From: Methanorbis furvi
GTDB taxonomy: Archaea; Halobacteriota; Methanomicrobia; Methanomicrobiales; Methanocorpusculaceae
DNA: 64,000 nucleotides
Direction: 5' to 3'
Assembly (NCBI RefSeq): GCF_032714615.1
Contig: NZ_JAWDKA010000007.1
Location: 1-64,000, forward strand
Shown here: piece after piece, positions 42,560 through 50,886 of the stretch
Position numbering within the stretch: the first letter of the stretch is position 1
Layout of the letters: each line of letters opens with the position of its first letter
The notes under the pieces: generated by a model
Databases searched by the model: none
Told to the model about the DNA's origin: nothing
What the model saw: the letters and a program-made list of their open reading frames with translations, nothing else
Position numbers and translations under genes: made by a program

Positions 42560-43753
42560 TTATGCATCGATAATTTTTTGGAAAACCTCTCCATCTCTTG
42601 CAATCCAAAGCTCGGCTGTTGCGGCTGCGGCTTCGATAAGATCTGATAGATTCAGTTTTGCTTCCTGTGCCTCAATCAGATCAACATCAGATCTGGTAGC
42701 AGGCTTTTTTGGAACTGCACGGCATCCGGTATCTCCCGGGCACTCATGGAACGTTCCGATTTTTCGGGCGATAGCAACCGTGTCCTCCTTATCATACGTG
42801 AGAATCGGCCGGAGAATCGGCGTCTTTACCGATGCCGTAATCACTCCCATATTCTGAATTGTCTGGGACGCAACCTGTCCGAGATTTTCTCCTGACGCAA
42901 GAGCATCGTACTTTCCATGGAGCGCGAGCCGGTCTGCAACCCGCATCATAAACCGTTTGCAGTAGATGCAGGTGTAATGCGTCTCGCATGCGGATGAGAC
43001 CGCATCAAAAAACGGCTCCATGTTCACAACCCACACCGGAAAATTTCTGCCGGGCGACCAGGTCGAGAGAATTCTTGCATTGTCAAGCGCGAGTCCCTTC
43101 GTTGCAGGACCCGCCCATCGTCCGCCGTCCATGAACACACCTGAGAGTACAACACCGCGCCGCATCAGAAGCCATGCCGCAACCGGCGAGTCGATACCTG
43201 CTGAAAGCAGTAGCATTGCACGGCCGGCCGTTCCAAGCGGCAGACCGCCCTGACCCTGGATGCGTTCATCATACACAATTCCGCCGTACTCGCGTGCCTC
43301 AACAAAGAGCTCGTACTCAGGATTGTCGAGGTCCACCACAAAGTCAGGAACTTTTTCCCAGACCGCGTCTGCAACAATTCGTGCAAGCTCCTGACTGGTG
43401 ATCCCTTTCACCTGCTGACGTCTTGCACGCACCGCAAACCGCATGCCGGGTTTGAGTTTTTTCTCTGCAAGCGCAACGGCTGCTGAACAGATCTCCTCAG
43501 GACTGTTGCCGCAGGTTGTACAGATACTGACGTCCACAATTCCAAAGATCCGTGCAACCTCGGGAGCGATTTTTTCTGCGTCCCCATAGATCAGAACCCG
43601 TCCGCGATACTCCTCGGTCTGGTATGCAATGTCTTTTGCATCAAGAGCCGCACGAATGTTTCGCATGAGGGCTGTCATGAACTGTTTTTTTACCGGCTCA
43701 CTCTTCAGCCAGAGCTCACCGATTCTCACCATTACTGCTGTGTTTGTTTCCAT
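42560..43753 (-). CDS. thiI: tRNA 4-thiouridine synthase ThiI (no rhodanese domain)
   Basis: ThiI makes s4U8 in tRNA and can serve thiazole synthesis. The 397-aa protein has an N-terminal ferredoxin-like plus THUMP region (about 1-165, with EYRGRVLIYGDAEKIAPEVA), the PP-loop LLSAGIDSPVAAWLLMRRG, and the CxxC-bearing CIYCKRFMMRVAD. The C-terminal rhodanese domain of enterobacterial ThiI is absent, as in other methanogens. It overlaps the upstream LarE-like gene by 22 nt, linking two sulfur-transfer enzymes. Confidence 0.92.
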   Translation of the reverse strand: METNTAVMVRIGELWLKSEPVKKQFMTALMRNIRAALDAKDIAYQTEEYRGRVLIYGDAEKIAPEVARIFGIVDVSICTTCGNSPEEICSAAVALAEKKLKPGMRFAVRARRQQVKGITSQELARIVADAVWEKVPDFVVDLDNPEYELFVEAREYGGIVYDERIQGQGGLPLGTAGRAMLLLSAGIDSPVAAWLLMRRGVVLSGVFMDGGRWAGPATKGLALDNARILSTWSPGRNFPVWVVNMEPFFDAVSSACETHYTCIYCKRFMMRVADRLALHGKYDALASGENLGQVASQTIQNMGVITASVKTPILRPILTYDKEDTVAIARKIGTFHECPGDTGCRAVPKKPATRSDVDLIEAQEAKLNLSDLIEAAAATAELWIARDGEVFQKIIDA

Positions 43754-44508
43754 CGAGTAACACCTCCCGAAATATAGCCCGCAACCCTTACCCGCGAGAA
43801 ACCAAATCTCTCAAGCTCTGCTGCATGTTTTGATGCAAGCTGCATTTCTCCTGCCTCAACCTCCACAACCGCCTCATCGCCGATCAGCCGCACGCGAAGG
43901 ATGCCGGCAATTCCCTGTTCATGAAGAAATGTCTCTGCTGCTGCAACACGGTTGAGTTTTTCCTCGGTGATCACAACTCCAAAAGGAATCCTGGTCGCAA
44001 GACATGATGAGGGAGGAATTATCGGAACGCCGAGAGTTTCTGCAAGTGACAGAACCTCTTCTTTGTCAATCCCTGCCTCGGCAAACGGACTGCAGACGCC
44101 AAGTTCCAGAAGGGCCGCGTGTCCAGGCCGGTCTTCAGGCATATCATCCGCATGCGTGCCGTCACAGATTTTGCAGCCTTGTGCTTTCGCGAGGTCAGCA
44201 AGTGATCCCATGATCTTTTTCTTGCACAAATAACAGCGGTCCACCGGGTTTGCGGCAATGGATCTATCCTCCAGAATTTTGATCTGAATTGAATGCCATG
44301 GAACTCCGAGTTTTTTGCAGAACTTTTCCGCACGTTCTGTTTCGCCGGGCACCTCGAACTCCGAGACGACGGTTGCGGCGATTACTGAAATGTTCACCGC
44401 TTTCGCTGCGGCGAGAAGGGTCAGACTGTCCTGCCCTCCCGAGAGTGCGATCAGTATCGGGGAGTTTTTCTGCAAAATCCCGGAAAGTTTTGAAGGAACT
44501 GTTTTCAT
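43732..44508 (-). CDS. LarE-like ATP-dependent sulfurtransferase
   Basis: The 258-aa protein carries the PP-loop ALSGGQDSLTLLAAAK and the LarE-family blocks VDRCYLCKKKIMGSLADLAK, CDGTHADDMPEDRPG and PPSSCLATRIPFG. LarE adenylates a pyridinium carboxylate and donates sulfur, sometimes from its own cysteine; here the Cys in SSCLATR is present. In methanogens without lactate racemase the role may instead be in tRNA or cofactor thiolation, as its overlap with thiI suggests. Start 44508 is chosen; a further ATG is at 44520. Confidence 0.87.
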   Translation of the reverse strand: MKTVPSKLSGILQKNSPILIALSGGQDSLTLLAAAKAVNISVIAATVVSEFEVPGETERAEKFCKKLGVPWHSIQIKILEDRSIAANPVDRCYLCKKKIMGSLADLAKAQGCKICDGTHADDMPEDRPGHAALLELGVCSPFAEAGIDKEEVLSLAETLGVPIIPPSSCLATRIPFGVVITEEKLNRVAAAETFLHEQGIAGILRVRLIGDEAVVEVEAGEMQLASKHAAELERFGFSRVRVAGYISGGVTRWKQTQQ

Positions 44509-44666
44509 GATAAAATTCACTGTGTGAATTAGGTCTCTTTATCAGTATATGCTCTAACCTGATAAATATGCGGCGGCTTTACCTGAGGATTTTGTGGATG
44601 ATGATCTGTGCTGCCTTGTATCACAACATCTATAACAATCAGGACTGAACTTATTAAGAGTGAGAA

Positions 44667-45311
44667 ATGGCTGCAAAGAAATCCTCCAAAAAAAGTGAAG
44701 AACCAGAAGCATCAGCAAAGCTCTTCTATATCTTCTATAATCAGGAGCGTTGGGACAACTGGCTGAACACCCTTGCGGAAGCGGACTTCTCGGGCGATGA
44801 TGAGAGTGAAGAGATGCCGGAAGGATACCGCATTCTTGACGGTTTTTCCGATGACATTACTCTTGCGACAATAAAGATCATCAGACTTTTCCAGAACGGA
44901 AGAATATCTCTGGAGGACGCGAGGGCCAAACTCCGCGGCGTGGAAGAGATCGTCATGAGTGAGGTGCAGAACGAGGATGTTGCTGAGATTATCGGGTCCA
45001 TGCAGGTCTCCATGCTGGTGCTCTTTGCAGCAGGACAGAAATATCTTGAGCAGGCTTATCCTCCGTCTGAAGAGGTCAAAAATCTTGTCAAGGACGGACG
45101 CAAGGTCTTTGACAAAGATCCGGAAAAGGCTCTTGACATGGCATCGTCGATTGGTGCTGCTGTGATTAATGGTGCAAGCTGCTGCGGCAAATATGTGAAG
45201 GACACGGATGAGCCGACGCTTTTTGATGAGTGGCTGGTGGAGGTCGAACGCATTGCCGATGCGATGAAATCTCTGAAGAACTTCGACGAGGAAGCCGGAG
45301 AAGCCCAGTGA
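44667..45311 (+). CDS. DUF2150 family protein
   Basis: This 214-aa acidic helical protein matches the archaeal DUF2150 family (FYNQERWDNWLNTLAEADFS; DGFSDDITLATIKIIRLFQN; GAAVINGASCCGKYV). Function is unknown. The N-terminus is Lys-rich (MAAKKSSKKSEE). Its stop overlaps the GTG start of the next gene, so the two act together or are at least co-translated. Confidence 0.8.
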   Translation: MAAKKSSKKSEEPEASAKLFYIFYNQERWDNWLNTLAEADFSGDDESEEMPEGYRILDGFSDDITLATIKIIRLFQNGRISLEDARAKLRGVEEIVMSEVQNEDVAEIIGSMQVSMLVLFAAGQKYLEQAYPPSEEVKNLVKDGRKVFDKDPEKALDMASSIGAAVINGASCCGKYVKDTDEPTLFDEWLVEVERIADAMKSLKNFDEEAGEAQ

Positions 45312-45760
45312 TTGCAGGCCGCGCAAGATTTCGTTACATCAAAAAGTTGCAGCGAGCGGCAGGCTACCGGTTGCCGGACGGGGCATTTCATCCGGCGAAC
45401 CTTGAGGCGATTACCGGTTCGATGAATATTGACAGTCTTGATCCCGGAACAAGGGATCAGGTCATGCGGTTTTACAAGGATTTTCTTGAGTGCAGCTGTC
45501 GCGACTCGCCGCTCTGCGGATGTCCGGAGCGCAAGTTTGTTATTGCGATTCTGGAGCTGCGCGAGATGGGACTCAGTCACCGTGAGATCCACAACCATCT
45601 GATCGATGAGTACGGTGTTGATCTTTTTCCAGCAGATATCCTGAGTTTTCTTGAGGACTCTGTTCATCTGCTGGAAGCAATCCGCAGTGTTGCCAATCTT
45701 GCGGAACAAAAAGAGCTGGTTGAGTTATCGGATGAACATATCCGTCAGATCGCACGATGA
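45308..45760 (+). CDS. Conserved hypothetical protein with cysteine cluster
   Basis: The 150-aa protein starts at GTG 45308 (GTGA overlap with the DUF2150 stop). A cluster CSCRDSPLCGCPERKF (about residues 60-75) could bind a metal or Fe-S centre. The surrounding sequence (KFVIAILELREMGLSHREIH then NHLIDEYGVD) looks like a helix-turn-helix or helical domain. No family name comes to mind with certainty. The stop codon lies at the edge of repeat B6. Confidence 0.75.
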   Translation: MIAGRARFRYIKKLQRAAGYRLPDGAFHPANLEAITGSMNIDSLDPGTRDQVMRFYKDFLECSCRDSPLCGCPERKFVIAILELREMGLSHREIHNHLIDEYGVDLFPADILSFLEDSVHLLEAIRSVANLAEQKELVELSDEHIRQIAR

Positions 45761-45995
45761 GATTTTGAAACGCGAATCGCAGGTCTTCCACACGACGTTC
45801 CGTCGTGTTTAACTCCTCCCTTCGGGAGTCGTTTCGGCCTGCTCACCGCTTCGCGGAATAGCGCGAATAAAAAAATTATTTGTATTTTTTCTGAGCAGAG
45901 ATGTTCGTCTAAAAATATATGATTCAGGCCCTTCCTTAAAAATCGCCATTGACGATTTTTTTTATTCGTGCTATTCGCGTTTCAAAATCTCATCG
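45755..45995. repeat. Intergenic palindromic element, family B (copy B6)
   Basis: This copy has the longest perfect terminal inverted repeat: 22 bp at 45755-45776 against 45974-45995, beginning CGATGAGATTTTGAAACGCG. The left arm includes the stop codon of the upstream gene. Inside are parts of the GC-rich module (CGTTCCGTCGTG; CGGCCTGCTCACCGCTTCGC, about 45793-45858) and an AAAATCGCCATTGACGATTT palindrome (about 45939-45958). Confidence 0.88.
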
Positions 45996-46056
45996 TGTCC
46001 ACAGAACATTTTCTGAAAAAATCTATTTTTCCAGACCGCATACATACTCAGCAGAA

Positions 46057-46593
46057 ATGGCGAGGTTGTTTATTGCGGTGGAACCCTCTTTGGAGATCCG
46101 GAAAAATCTTGAGAGTACAGCACAATCACTTCTGGAAACCTCTGCACGCCTGACAATCGTGCAGGCTTCCCAGATGCATATCACGCTCAAGTTTATTGGC
46201 GAGGTCCCTGACACAAAAATTCCAAAAATCACCGATGCATTCTCCAAACTCTCCGGAGAACCGTATCAGTTTTCCGCATCAGGCGTCAGTGTCTTCGGCA
46301 GACCGCCGCGGGTGATCAAAGCTGATGTTTTGGATGGCGGAGTTTCAAAAGAGCTTGCCGCACAGATTGATGCACTCCTGTCTTTAGTCGGCATCCCAAA
46401 AGATCCAAAACCGTTTTCCCCTCACCTCACCCTCGCCCGCGTGAAGCTCTACTCGCCGGATCTTCTTCCAAAAATTGCCGCAGTGAAGGATACAGAGTTC
46501 GGCTCCTGCATAATTGACTCGGTCGCACTCAAAAAGAGTACATTAACCCCCAGTGGACCCATATATGAAACAGTTGCCGAGGTAAAACTGTGA
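46057..46593 (+). CDS. thpR: RNA 2',3'-cyclic phosphodiesterase
   Basis: This 2H phosphoesterase (178 aa) opens 2',3'-cyclic phosphates on RNA. Its two His motifs are HITLKF (residue 41) and HLTLARV (about 128). It starts MARLFIAVEPSLEIRKNLES. The CCA-adding enzyme gene overlaps its end by 4 nt, a pairing known in archaea that points to tRNA 3'-end metabolism. Confidence 0.93.
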   Translation: MARLFIAVEPSLEIRKNLESTAQSLLETSARLTIVQASQMHITLKFIGEVPDTKIPKITDAFSKLSGEPYQFSASGVSVFGRPPRVIKADVLDGGVSKELAAQIDALLSLVGIPKDPKPFSPHLTLARVKLYSPDLLPKIAAVKDTEFGSCIIDSVALKKSTLTPSGPIYETVAEVKL

Positions 46594-47996
46594 CAAGAAG
46601 TATCATAGAACAGGAGGTCTTGGACCGCGTGCTGCCAACCGACGCGGAACGTTCCGCAGCACAGGAGATGGGAAACAAACTGATCGCCGCAGTCTACGAA
46701 GTTGCAGGCGTTCCTGCAATGATGACCGGCTCGGTTGCCCGGGGCACCTGGGTTCGCGGTGACAAGGACATCGACATATTCATGCTGTTTCCACCGGAGA
46801 TCTCCCGCGAGGAGCTGCAGGAGAAAGGACTTGCCGCAGCGTATGCGGTGGTCGAAAAGTTTTCAGGAACAGCTGAGGAAAAGTATGCCGAGCATCCGTA
46901 TCTCAACGCGGTCATCGAAGGATTCGATGTGGATCTCGTCCCCTGTTATCATGTCAGCTCCACTGCTGAGATGCAGTGCGCTGTGGACCGGACGCCGTTT
47001 CACACCCGCTACCTTCTCCCTAAAATCGGAAATCTTCGTGAGGATGTTTTGCTGCTCAAACAGTTTGCCAAAGGCGGAGGCGTGTACGGCTCAGATCATA
47101 TGACCGGCGGTTTTTCCGGATATCTTTGCGAGCTTCTTGTGTTGGCCTACGGAGGATTTTCAGAGTTCATGCAGGCCGCGTCAGAGTTCCGGTACGGCGA
47201 GGTTGTTGACATCGAAAAATATTATGCAGATACAAAAATCGTGAGAGGAAAATTTTCCGAGCCGCTTATTGTCATCGACCCAACCGATAAGGACCGAAAT
47301 GTTGCAGCAGCCCTGACCCCGACGCGGTTTGCCGAGTTCATGGAGCTTGCCCGCGACTACTGTGCCTCTCCCAGTCCGCAGTACTTTGTTGCGGATCCTC
47401 CAACTCAGATGGGGATGAACGAGTTTGCCGCAACGCTTCAGAAGCGCGGGACGGCAATGCTTGCGGTACGGATGAAAACTCCTCCATATGTTGCGGACAC
47501 GGTTGTTCCTCAGCTGCGGAAAACCATGGAGTCTATGAAGGCCATGCTTGTTGCCGAGGATTTTCAGATTCACCGTGCTGAAGTTTCCATGGGTGCGGAA
47601 AATTCTCTGATTCTTTTTGAGCTTCTCATTGCCCGGCTGCCGGAGATTGTTGTACGCTCTGGCCCTCCGGTCTGGAATCATGAAAATGCGGACCGGTTTG
47701 TGGAAAAATATCTGATGCAGGAGCAGTTTGCCGGCCCCTGGATTGAGGAGGATCGCTACTACACCGAGGTGCTCCGCAAGTACACGACTGCTGAGTCTCT
47801 GCTTTCGGATAAGTCGAAGATTTTGTCAGGTTCACTTGGAAAACATGTGCGGCAGGTGATGGAGGAGGACGGTTATGAGGTTCTCGCGGGCGTTGATGTC
47901 TGGTCGCTGGAGTTTTCGTTTTTCCTTTCGGCATTTTTTGCCAGGTCTTCGCATGCGATCCGCAAGCTCAGGGAGATCAGAGGCGGGCAGGAATGA
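46590..47996 (+). CDS. cca: CCA tRNA nucleotidyltransferase (archaeal class I)
   Basis: The enzyme adds CCA to tRNA 3' ends, needed here because none of the visible tRNAs encodes CCA. The 468-aa protein has the nucleotidyltransferase motif TGSVARGTW with D60 and D62 (GDKDIDIFM), a third acidic residue in EGFDVDLVPCY, and the archaeal central and tail domains. The start is GTG, overlapping thpR by 4 nt. Confidence 0.95.
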   Translation: MTRSIIEQEVLDRVLPTDAERSAAQEMGNKLIAAVYEVAGVPAMMTGSVARGTWVRGDKDIDIFMLFPPEISREELQEKGLAAAYAVVEKFSGTAEEKYAEHPYLNAVIEGFDVDLVPCYHVSSTAEMQCAVDRTPFHTRYLLPKIGNLREDVLLLKQFAKGGGVYGSDHMTGGFSGYLCELLVLAYGGFSEFMQAASEFRYGEVVDIEKYYADTKIVRGKFSEPLIVIDPTDKDRNVAAALTPTRFAEFMELARDYCASPSPQYFVADPPTQMGMNEFAATLQKRGTAMLAVRMKTPPYVADTVVPQLRKTMESMKAMLVAEDFQIHRAEVSMGAENSLILFELLIARLPEIVVRSGPPVWNHENADRFVEKYLMQEQFAGPWIEEDRYYTEVLRKYTTAESLLSDKSKILSGSLGKHVRQVMEEDGYEVLAGVDVWSLEFSFFLSAFFARSSHAIRKLREIRGGQE

Positions 47997-48353
47997 GTTA
48001 TGACTGGATATTTTTCTGAACACTGATTCTGCTGCTGCCTCTGGTTCTCATTGTCGGTGCGGTCGGGCTTTTGAAGTATCCGCCGGAAAAAAAATTCCCG
48101 AGTGATCGGGTACCGAACACGACGATCCAAAAAATCTCCGGAGGCATGGGATGCAGCGCAGAAAATGTTTGGAAAATATTCTTTCGTCTATGGAATTTTT
48201 CTTCTGATAGCTGTTCCACTTGTGGCTCTCTGTGTTGGAACGAGGATTAATCCGTACACTCTTCTGGTAATGATCGTTGTCGCTGAACTCATTCTCTTGG
48301 CGCTCCCGATTCTTGGTGTTGAGTGTCAGCTGAAAAAACAGTTTTCAAAATAA
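47993..48353 (+). pseudogene. Broken SdpI-like membrane protein gene
   Basis: An ATG overlaps the cca stop (ATGA). Reading starts MSYDWIFF and meets an in-frame TGA at 48017-48019. Past it the same frame encodes a membrane helix (TLILLLPLVLIVGAVGLLKY) and PPEKK, then runs into an A8 tract (about 48086-48094). After a shift of one base the frame continues IGYRTRRSKKSPEAWDAAQK and two more helices to 48353. The IGYRTxxSxKSxEAW motif is typical of SdpI-type proteins. One nonsense change (probably TGG to TGA) and one homopolymer frameshift fit a pseudogene. The second part alone (GTG 48102) might still be expressed. Confidence 0.65.
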
Positions 48354-48360
48354 AAAAAAT

Positions 48361-48765
48361 TTATGCGATCTTTTCTCCTGCAGCTGGTCCCGGCATGCAG
48401 GTGTAGATCTCTTTTACTACAAGTTTCAGCAGTTCTTTTTTGGGAAGTCCCGGCTTTTTTGCTTCCATTAACTCCCGCATCTTTTTGTAGTCCTCGGTGT
48501 CGGACTCAAGGCTTGCCGTTCCCTTTAGCTGAATACAGTTGCCGAGCTCTTTACTCCAGACAAGCAGAGCTGCCTGGGGGTTTTCGTGAACATTTTGCGC
48601 CGTCTTGTTCATGAAGTTGTTGGAGATCCAGATGGTGTCGTTGTCCATTACCCACAGACCGCCCATCGGTGCTGCGTTTGGAACGCCGGTCTTTGAAGCG
48701 GTGATCAGATGACAGACCCCGACTTTTGCGATCTGTTCTTTTATCTCGCTGGTAATTAGTGCCAT
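48361..48765 (-). CDS. Pyridoxamine 5'-phosphate oxidase-family protein
   Basis: The 134-aa protein has the flavin split-barrel pattern: VGVCHLITASKTGVPNAAPM, DTIWISNNFMNKTAQNVHEN and PQAALLVWSKELGNCIQLKG. Many such small proteins in methanogens bind FMN or F420. The C-terminus (IYTCMPGPAAGEKIA) is typical of the subgroup. It converges with the broken SdpI-like gene. Confidence 0.85.
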   Translation of the reverse strand: MALITSEIKEQIAKVGVCHLITASKTGVPNAAPMGGLWVMDNDTIWISNNFMNKTAQNVHENPQAALLVWSKELGNCIQLKGTASLESDTEDYKKMRELMEAKKPGLPKKELLKLVVKEIYTCMPGPAAGEKIA

Positions 48766-49102
48766 AGAGATAACTTGGGCTTACTGTTATGTCTACTTTG
48801 CGGAGTTCCCCAACAACAAAATTGTTTGTAATAGGAGGTATGTGGTTTCTGTTTCAAAAAATCGTAATGCAGTACCCTACTGAAGAATTTGACTCATCAC
48901 TAATTTCATGTTTCAGACCTCTCACTACCTTGCAGCATCACCCTCACATAACTCTTCTTGTAAAAAAAACAGCCAATACATGCGAGTGCCGGAGAACAAC
49001 TCCGGTCAACGCATGATATTTGTGGCAGGCGGATGTCCGGGAAAAATTCCGGACAAGGGTGTCACACATTCAACAATCTGTACCTTTCTACGGGAAAGAA
49101 AT
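48766..49102. other. Intergenic region with two hairpins
   Basis: No gene is convincing. Two clear hairpins lie close together: CCGGAG-AACAA-CTCCGG (48989-49005), inside a longer TGCG.../...CGCA pairing, and TGTCCGG/CCGGACA (49034-49055). They could belong to an untranslated RNA or to terminators of the flanking genes. Confidence 0.4.
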
Positions 49103-49210
49103 TTAGTTCTTTTTTGCGCTCTTGGGTGCTGCCTTCGGTGCCTCAGTTTTTACTGCTGCTTTCGGTGCTGCCTTTGGGGCTTCTGTCTTTTTTGCCTCTT
49201 TGTGTGACAT
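49103..49210 (-). CDS. 35-aa Lys/Ala/Pro-rich mini protein
   Basis: The peptide is MSHKEAKKTEAPKAAPKAAV followed by KTEAPKAAPKSAKKN. The unit KTEAPKAAPK occurs twice. Composition recalls the tails of histone H1-like and other DNA-binding proteins. A TATA box TTTATACA (complement of 49233-49240) lies so that transcription would start at about 49210, the A of the ATG, so a leaderless mRNA is likely. No Shine-Dalgarno is needed in that case. DNA or RNA binding is inference from charge only. Confidence 0.6.
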   Translation of the reverse strand: MSHKEAKKTEAPKAAPKAAVKTEAPKAAPKSAKKN

Positions 49211-49232
49211 AATCTTAGATCTGATTCTTCGG

Positions 49233-49240
49233 TGTATAAA
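49233..49240 (-). promoter_or_regulatory. TATA box for the Lys/Ala/Pro-rich gene
   Basis: TTTATACA on the minus strand is centred about 26 bp before the ATG at 49210, the expected distance for a leaderless archaeal transcript. Confidence 0.5.
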
Positions 49241-49426
49241 CCTGTCTGTCATGACAGAAAAAATGCGGCTCAGATCACGTCAATTGGAAAATAACCAAAA
49301 ATACGGCGATAAATCCTGACTGAAAAAGCCCCGGATTTTCTCACGCGCAAAATATTTTGAAAACGCGGCATTTTGCGCGAAATTTCTCTGTTGAACTAAG
49401 GAGATGCCGCAAAAAAATGAGATGCT

Positions 49427-49885
49427 TCAGAAGTGAAGCGTTGACTCAAGACTGCCGAAGGCAATCGTCTTGCCGTCGCGGAACTCTGCAATAACCTCAT
49501 CCATTTTCGCATCCGGAGAGATCACAATGCGCTCAGCCCGACCGAACACGTGGAAGAGCATTCTCTCATCACTTCCGAGTTTCGGCTCAGGTCCGTGCCA
49601 GCCATGCTCGCCGAAATCGTTGAGACCCTGAATCGCAGGGAACGGGAAGTTTGGTACCGGGCCTGCTTCATATCCCGGCGGGACATGCCCGACCGACGGA
49701 ATATTCCAGATTGACCAGATACACTGAGTTTTTCCGTCGCCGGATTTGTTCTGCACAATGACGGCGATATACTTTACCTCGGGAGGGATGCCGGAGAGAT
49801 CAATTTTTGGCGAGATATTTCCACCGGAGAATGTACTCGAAGGGGTAATACCATTTTTTCCAAGATGAATGGTAATCTTTTCCAT
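49427..49885 (-). CDS. YbhB/YbcL-type PEBP (Raf kinase inhibitor-like) protein
   Basis: The 152-aa protein has the phosphatidylethanolamine-binding fold pattern: GGNISPKIDLSGIPPEVKYI, the CIWSIWNIPSVGHVPPGY ligand region (replacing the usual FTHWVLWNIP) and GWHGPEPKLGSDERMLFHVF. Bacterial and archaeal members have no firm role. The start MEKITIHLGKNG at 49885 is preferred to the upstream ATG at 49906. Confidence 0.88.
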   Translation of the reverse strand: MEKITIHLGKNGITPSSTFSGGNISPKIDLSGIPPEVKYIAVIVQNKSGDGKTQCIWSIWNIPSVGHVPPGYEAGPVPNFPFPAIQGLNDFGEHGWHGPEPKLGSDERMLFHVFGRAERIVISPDAKMDEVIAEFRDGKTIAFGSLESTLHF

Positions 49886-49991
49886 AGTACATACCCTCTG
49901 CCCCAAAATATTATAGATGTATAGATTGAGGATAATGTCTCTGTCAGTTCAAACCTCATCCATAAATAGGGTGAAAGGCAACACAACTCAC

Positions 49992-50852
49992 ATGGACTGC
50001 CTGACAATATATACGGACGGGGCAAGCCGAGGAAACCCGGGCGAAGCCGCTGCTGCATGGCTGATTCTTCGTGGGACCGACGTTCTTGAGTCTGATGTAC
50101 TTGTTCTTGGAAAACAGACGAACAATGTCGCCGAGTACACCGCACTCATTCATGCCATCCGCTCGGCGAAAAAATTTGCTGAACCAAAAACAACCGAACT
50201 GATCATCTACTCGGACAGCGAACTCATGATATCACAGATGAACGGGACCTACAAAGTTCGCTCAGCCTCACTTCAGCCGCTGCATCAGGAGGCAAAGGAG
50301 AGTGCTTCAGCATTTGCGAAGGTCACGTATCATCATGTCCCGCGGGAAAATCCGTACATCGGATCATGTGACTGGCTGTGCAACAATGCTCTTGACAAAC
50401 GTTCCGCCGCGGATCTGATCGATGACCTTCGCAAGGGTAGAGAGCCAATTGAGTGTAAGCCCATTGGAGTTGTTCACTCACCCTTTAAGGAACGCGGAAG
50501 TGCGCCGAATCAGGGCAGAAATACTCAGGAGATTAGTCGCATCGAAATTTTTCCCGAGTACCGCGACGGCCTCACCGGACTTTCCGCAGGGAACGCAGTC
50601 TTCATCCTCTGCTGGTTTGACCGTTCCGAACGTGATATTTTACAGGTTGTTCCGCACGGCAGAAAGGAACTCACCGGCGTTTTTGCAACCCGTGCGCCGG
50701 TCCGCCCGAATCCCATCTCACTGACTCTGGTAACCATCGAATCAATAGAAGGAACCACCCTGACCGTCCGGGGACTCGAAGCCTTTGACAACACGCCGGT
50801 GCTTGACATAAAACCCTACCATGCAGGGATAGATACTCCGGAAAACGAGTGA
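49992..50852 (+). CDS. RNase HI - TrmO (TsaA) fusion protein
   Basis: The N-terminal domain (1-135) is RNase HI: IYTDGASRGNPGEAAAAWLI with D9, E48 (NNVAEYTALI), D75 (IIYSDSELMI) and D127. It cuts RNA in RNA/DNA hybrids. The C-terminal domain (about 155-286) is TsaA/TrmO-like, which methylates t6A37 of tRNA-Thr with SAM: PIGVVHSPFKERGSAPNQ, GRKELTGVFATRAPVRPNPI and DIKPYHAGID. The two are normally separate proteins. Start ATG 49992 begins the RNase H domain; the upstream open frame has no family sequence. The frame runs through both domains with no break. Confidence 0.9.
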   Translation: MDCLTIYTDGASRGNPGEAAAAWLILRGTDVLESDVLVLGKQTNNVAEYTALIHAIRSAKKFAEPKTTELIIYSDSELMISQMNGTYKVRSASLQPLHQEAKESASAFAKVTYHHVPRENPYIGSCDWLCNNALDKRSAADLIDDLRKGREPIECKPIGVVHSPFKERGSAPNQGRNTQEISRIEIFPEYRDGLTGLSAGNAVFILCWFDRSERDILQVVPHGRKELTGVFATRAPVRPNPISLTLVTIESIEGTTLTVRGLEAFDNTPVLDIKPYHAGIDTPENE

Positions 50853-50886
50853 TATGTGTGATTACACTTAAAGCCGGTACAAACAG

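Noticed and set aside
44569-44649. 26-codon ORF upstream of the DUF2150 gene
   Set aside because: It has no Shine-Dalgarno or suitable TATA position and a nondescript sequence.
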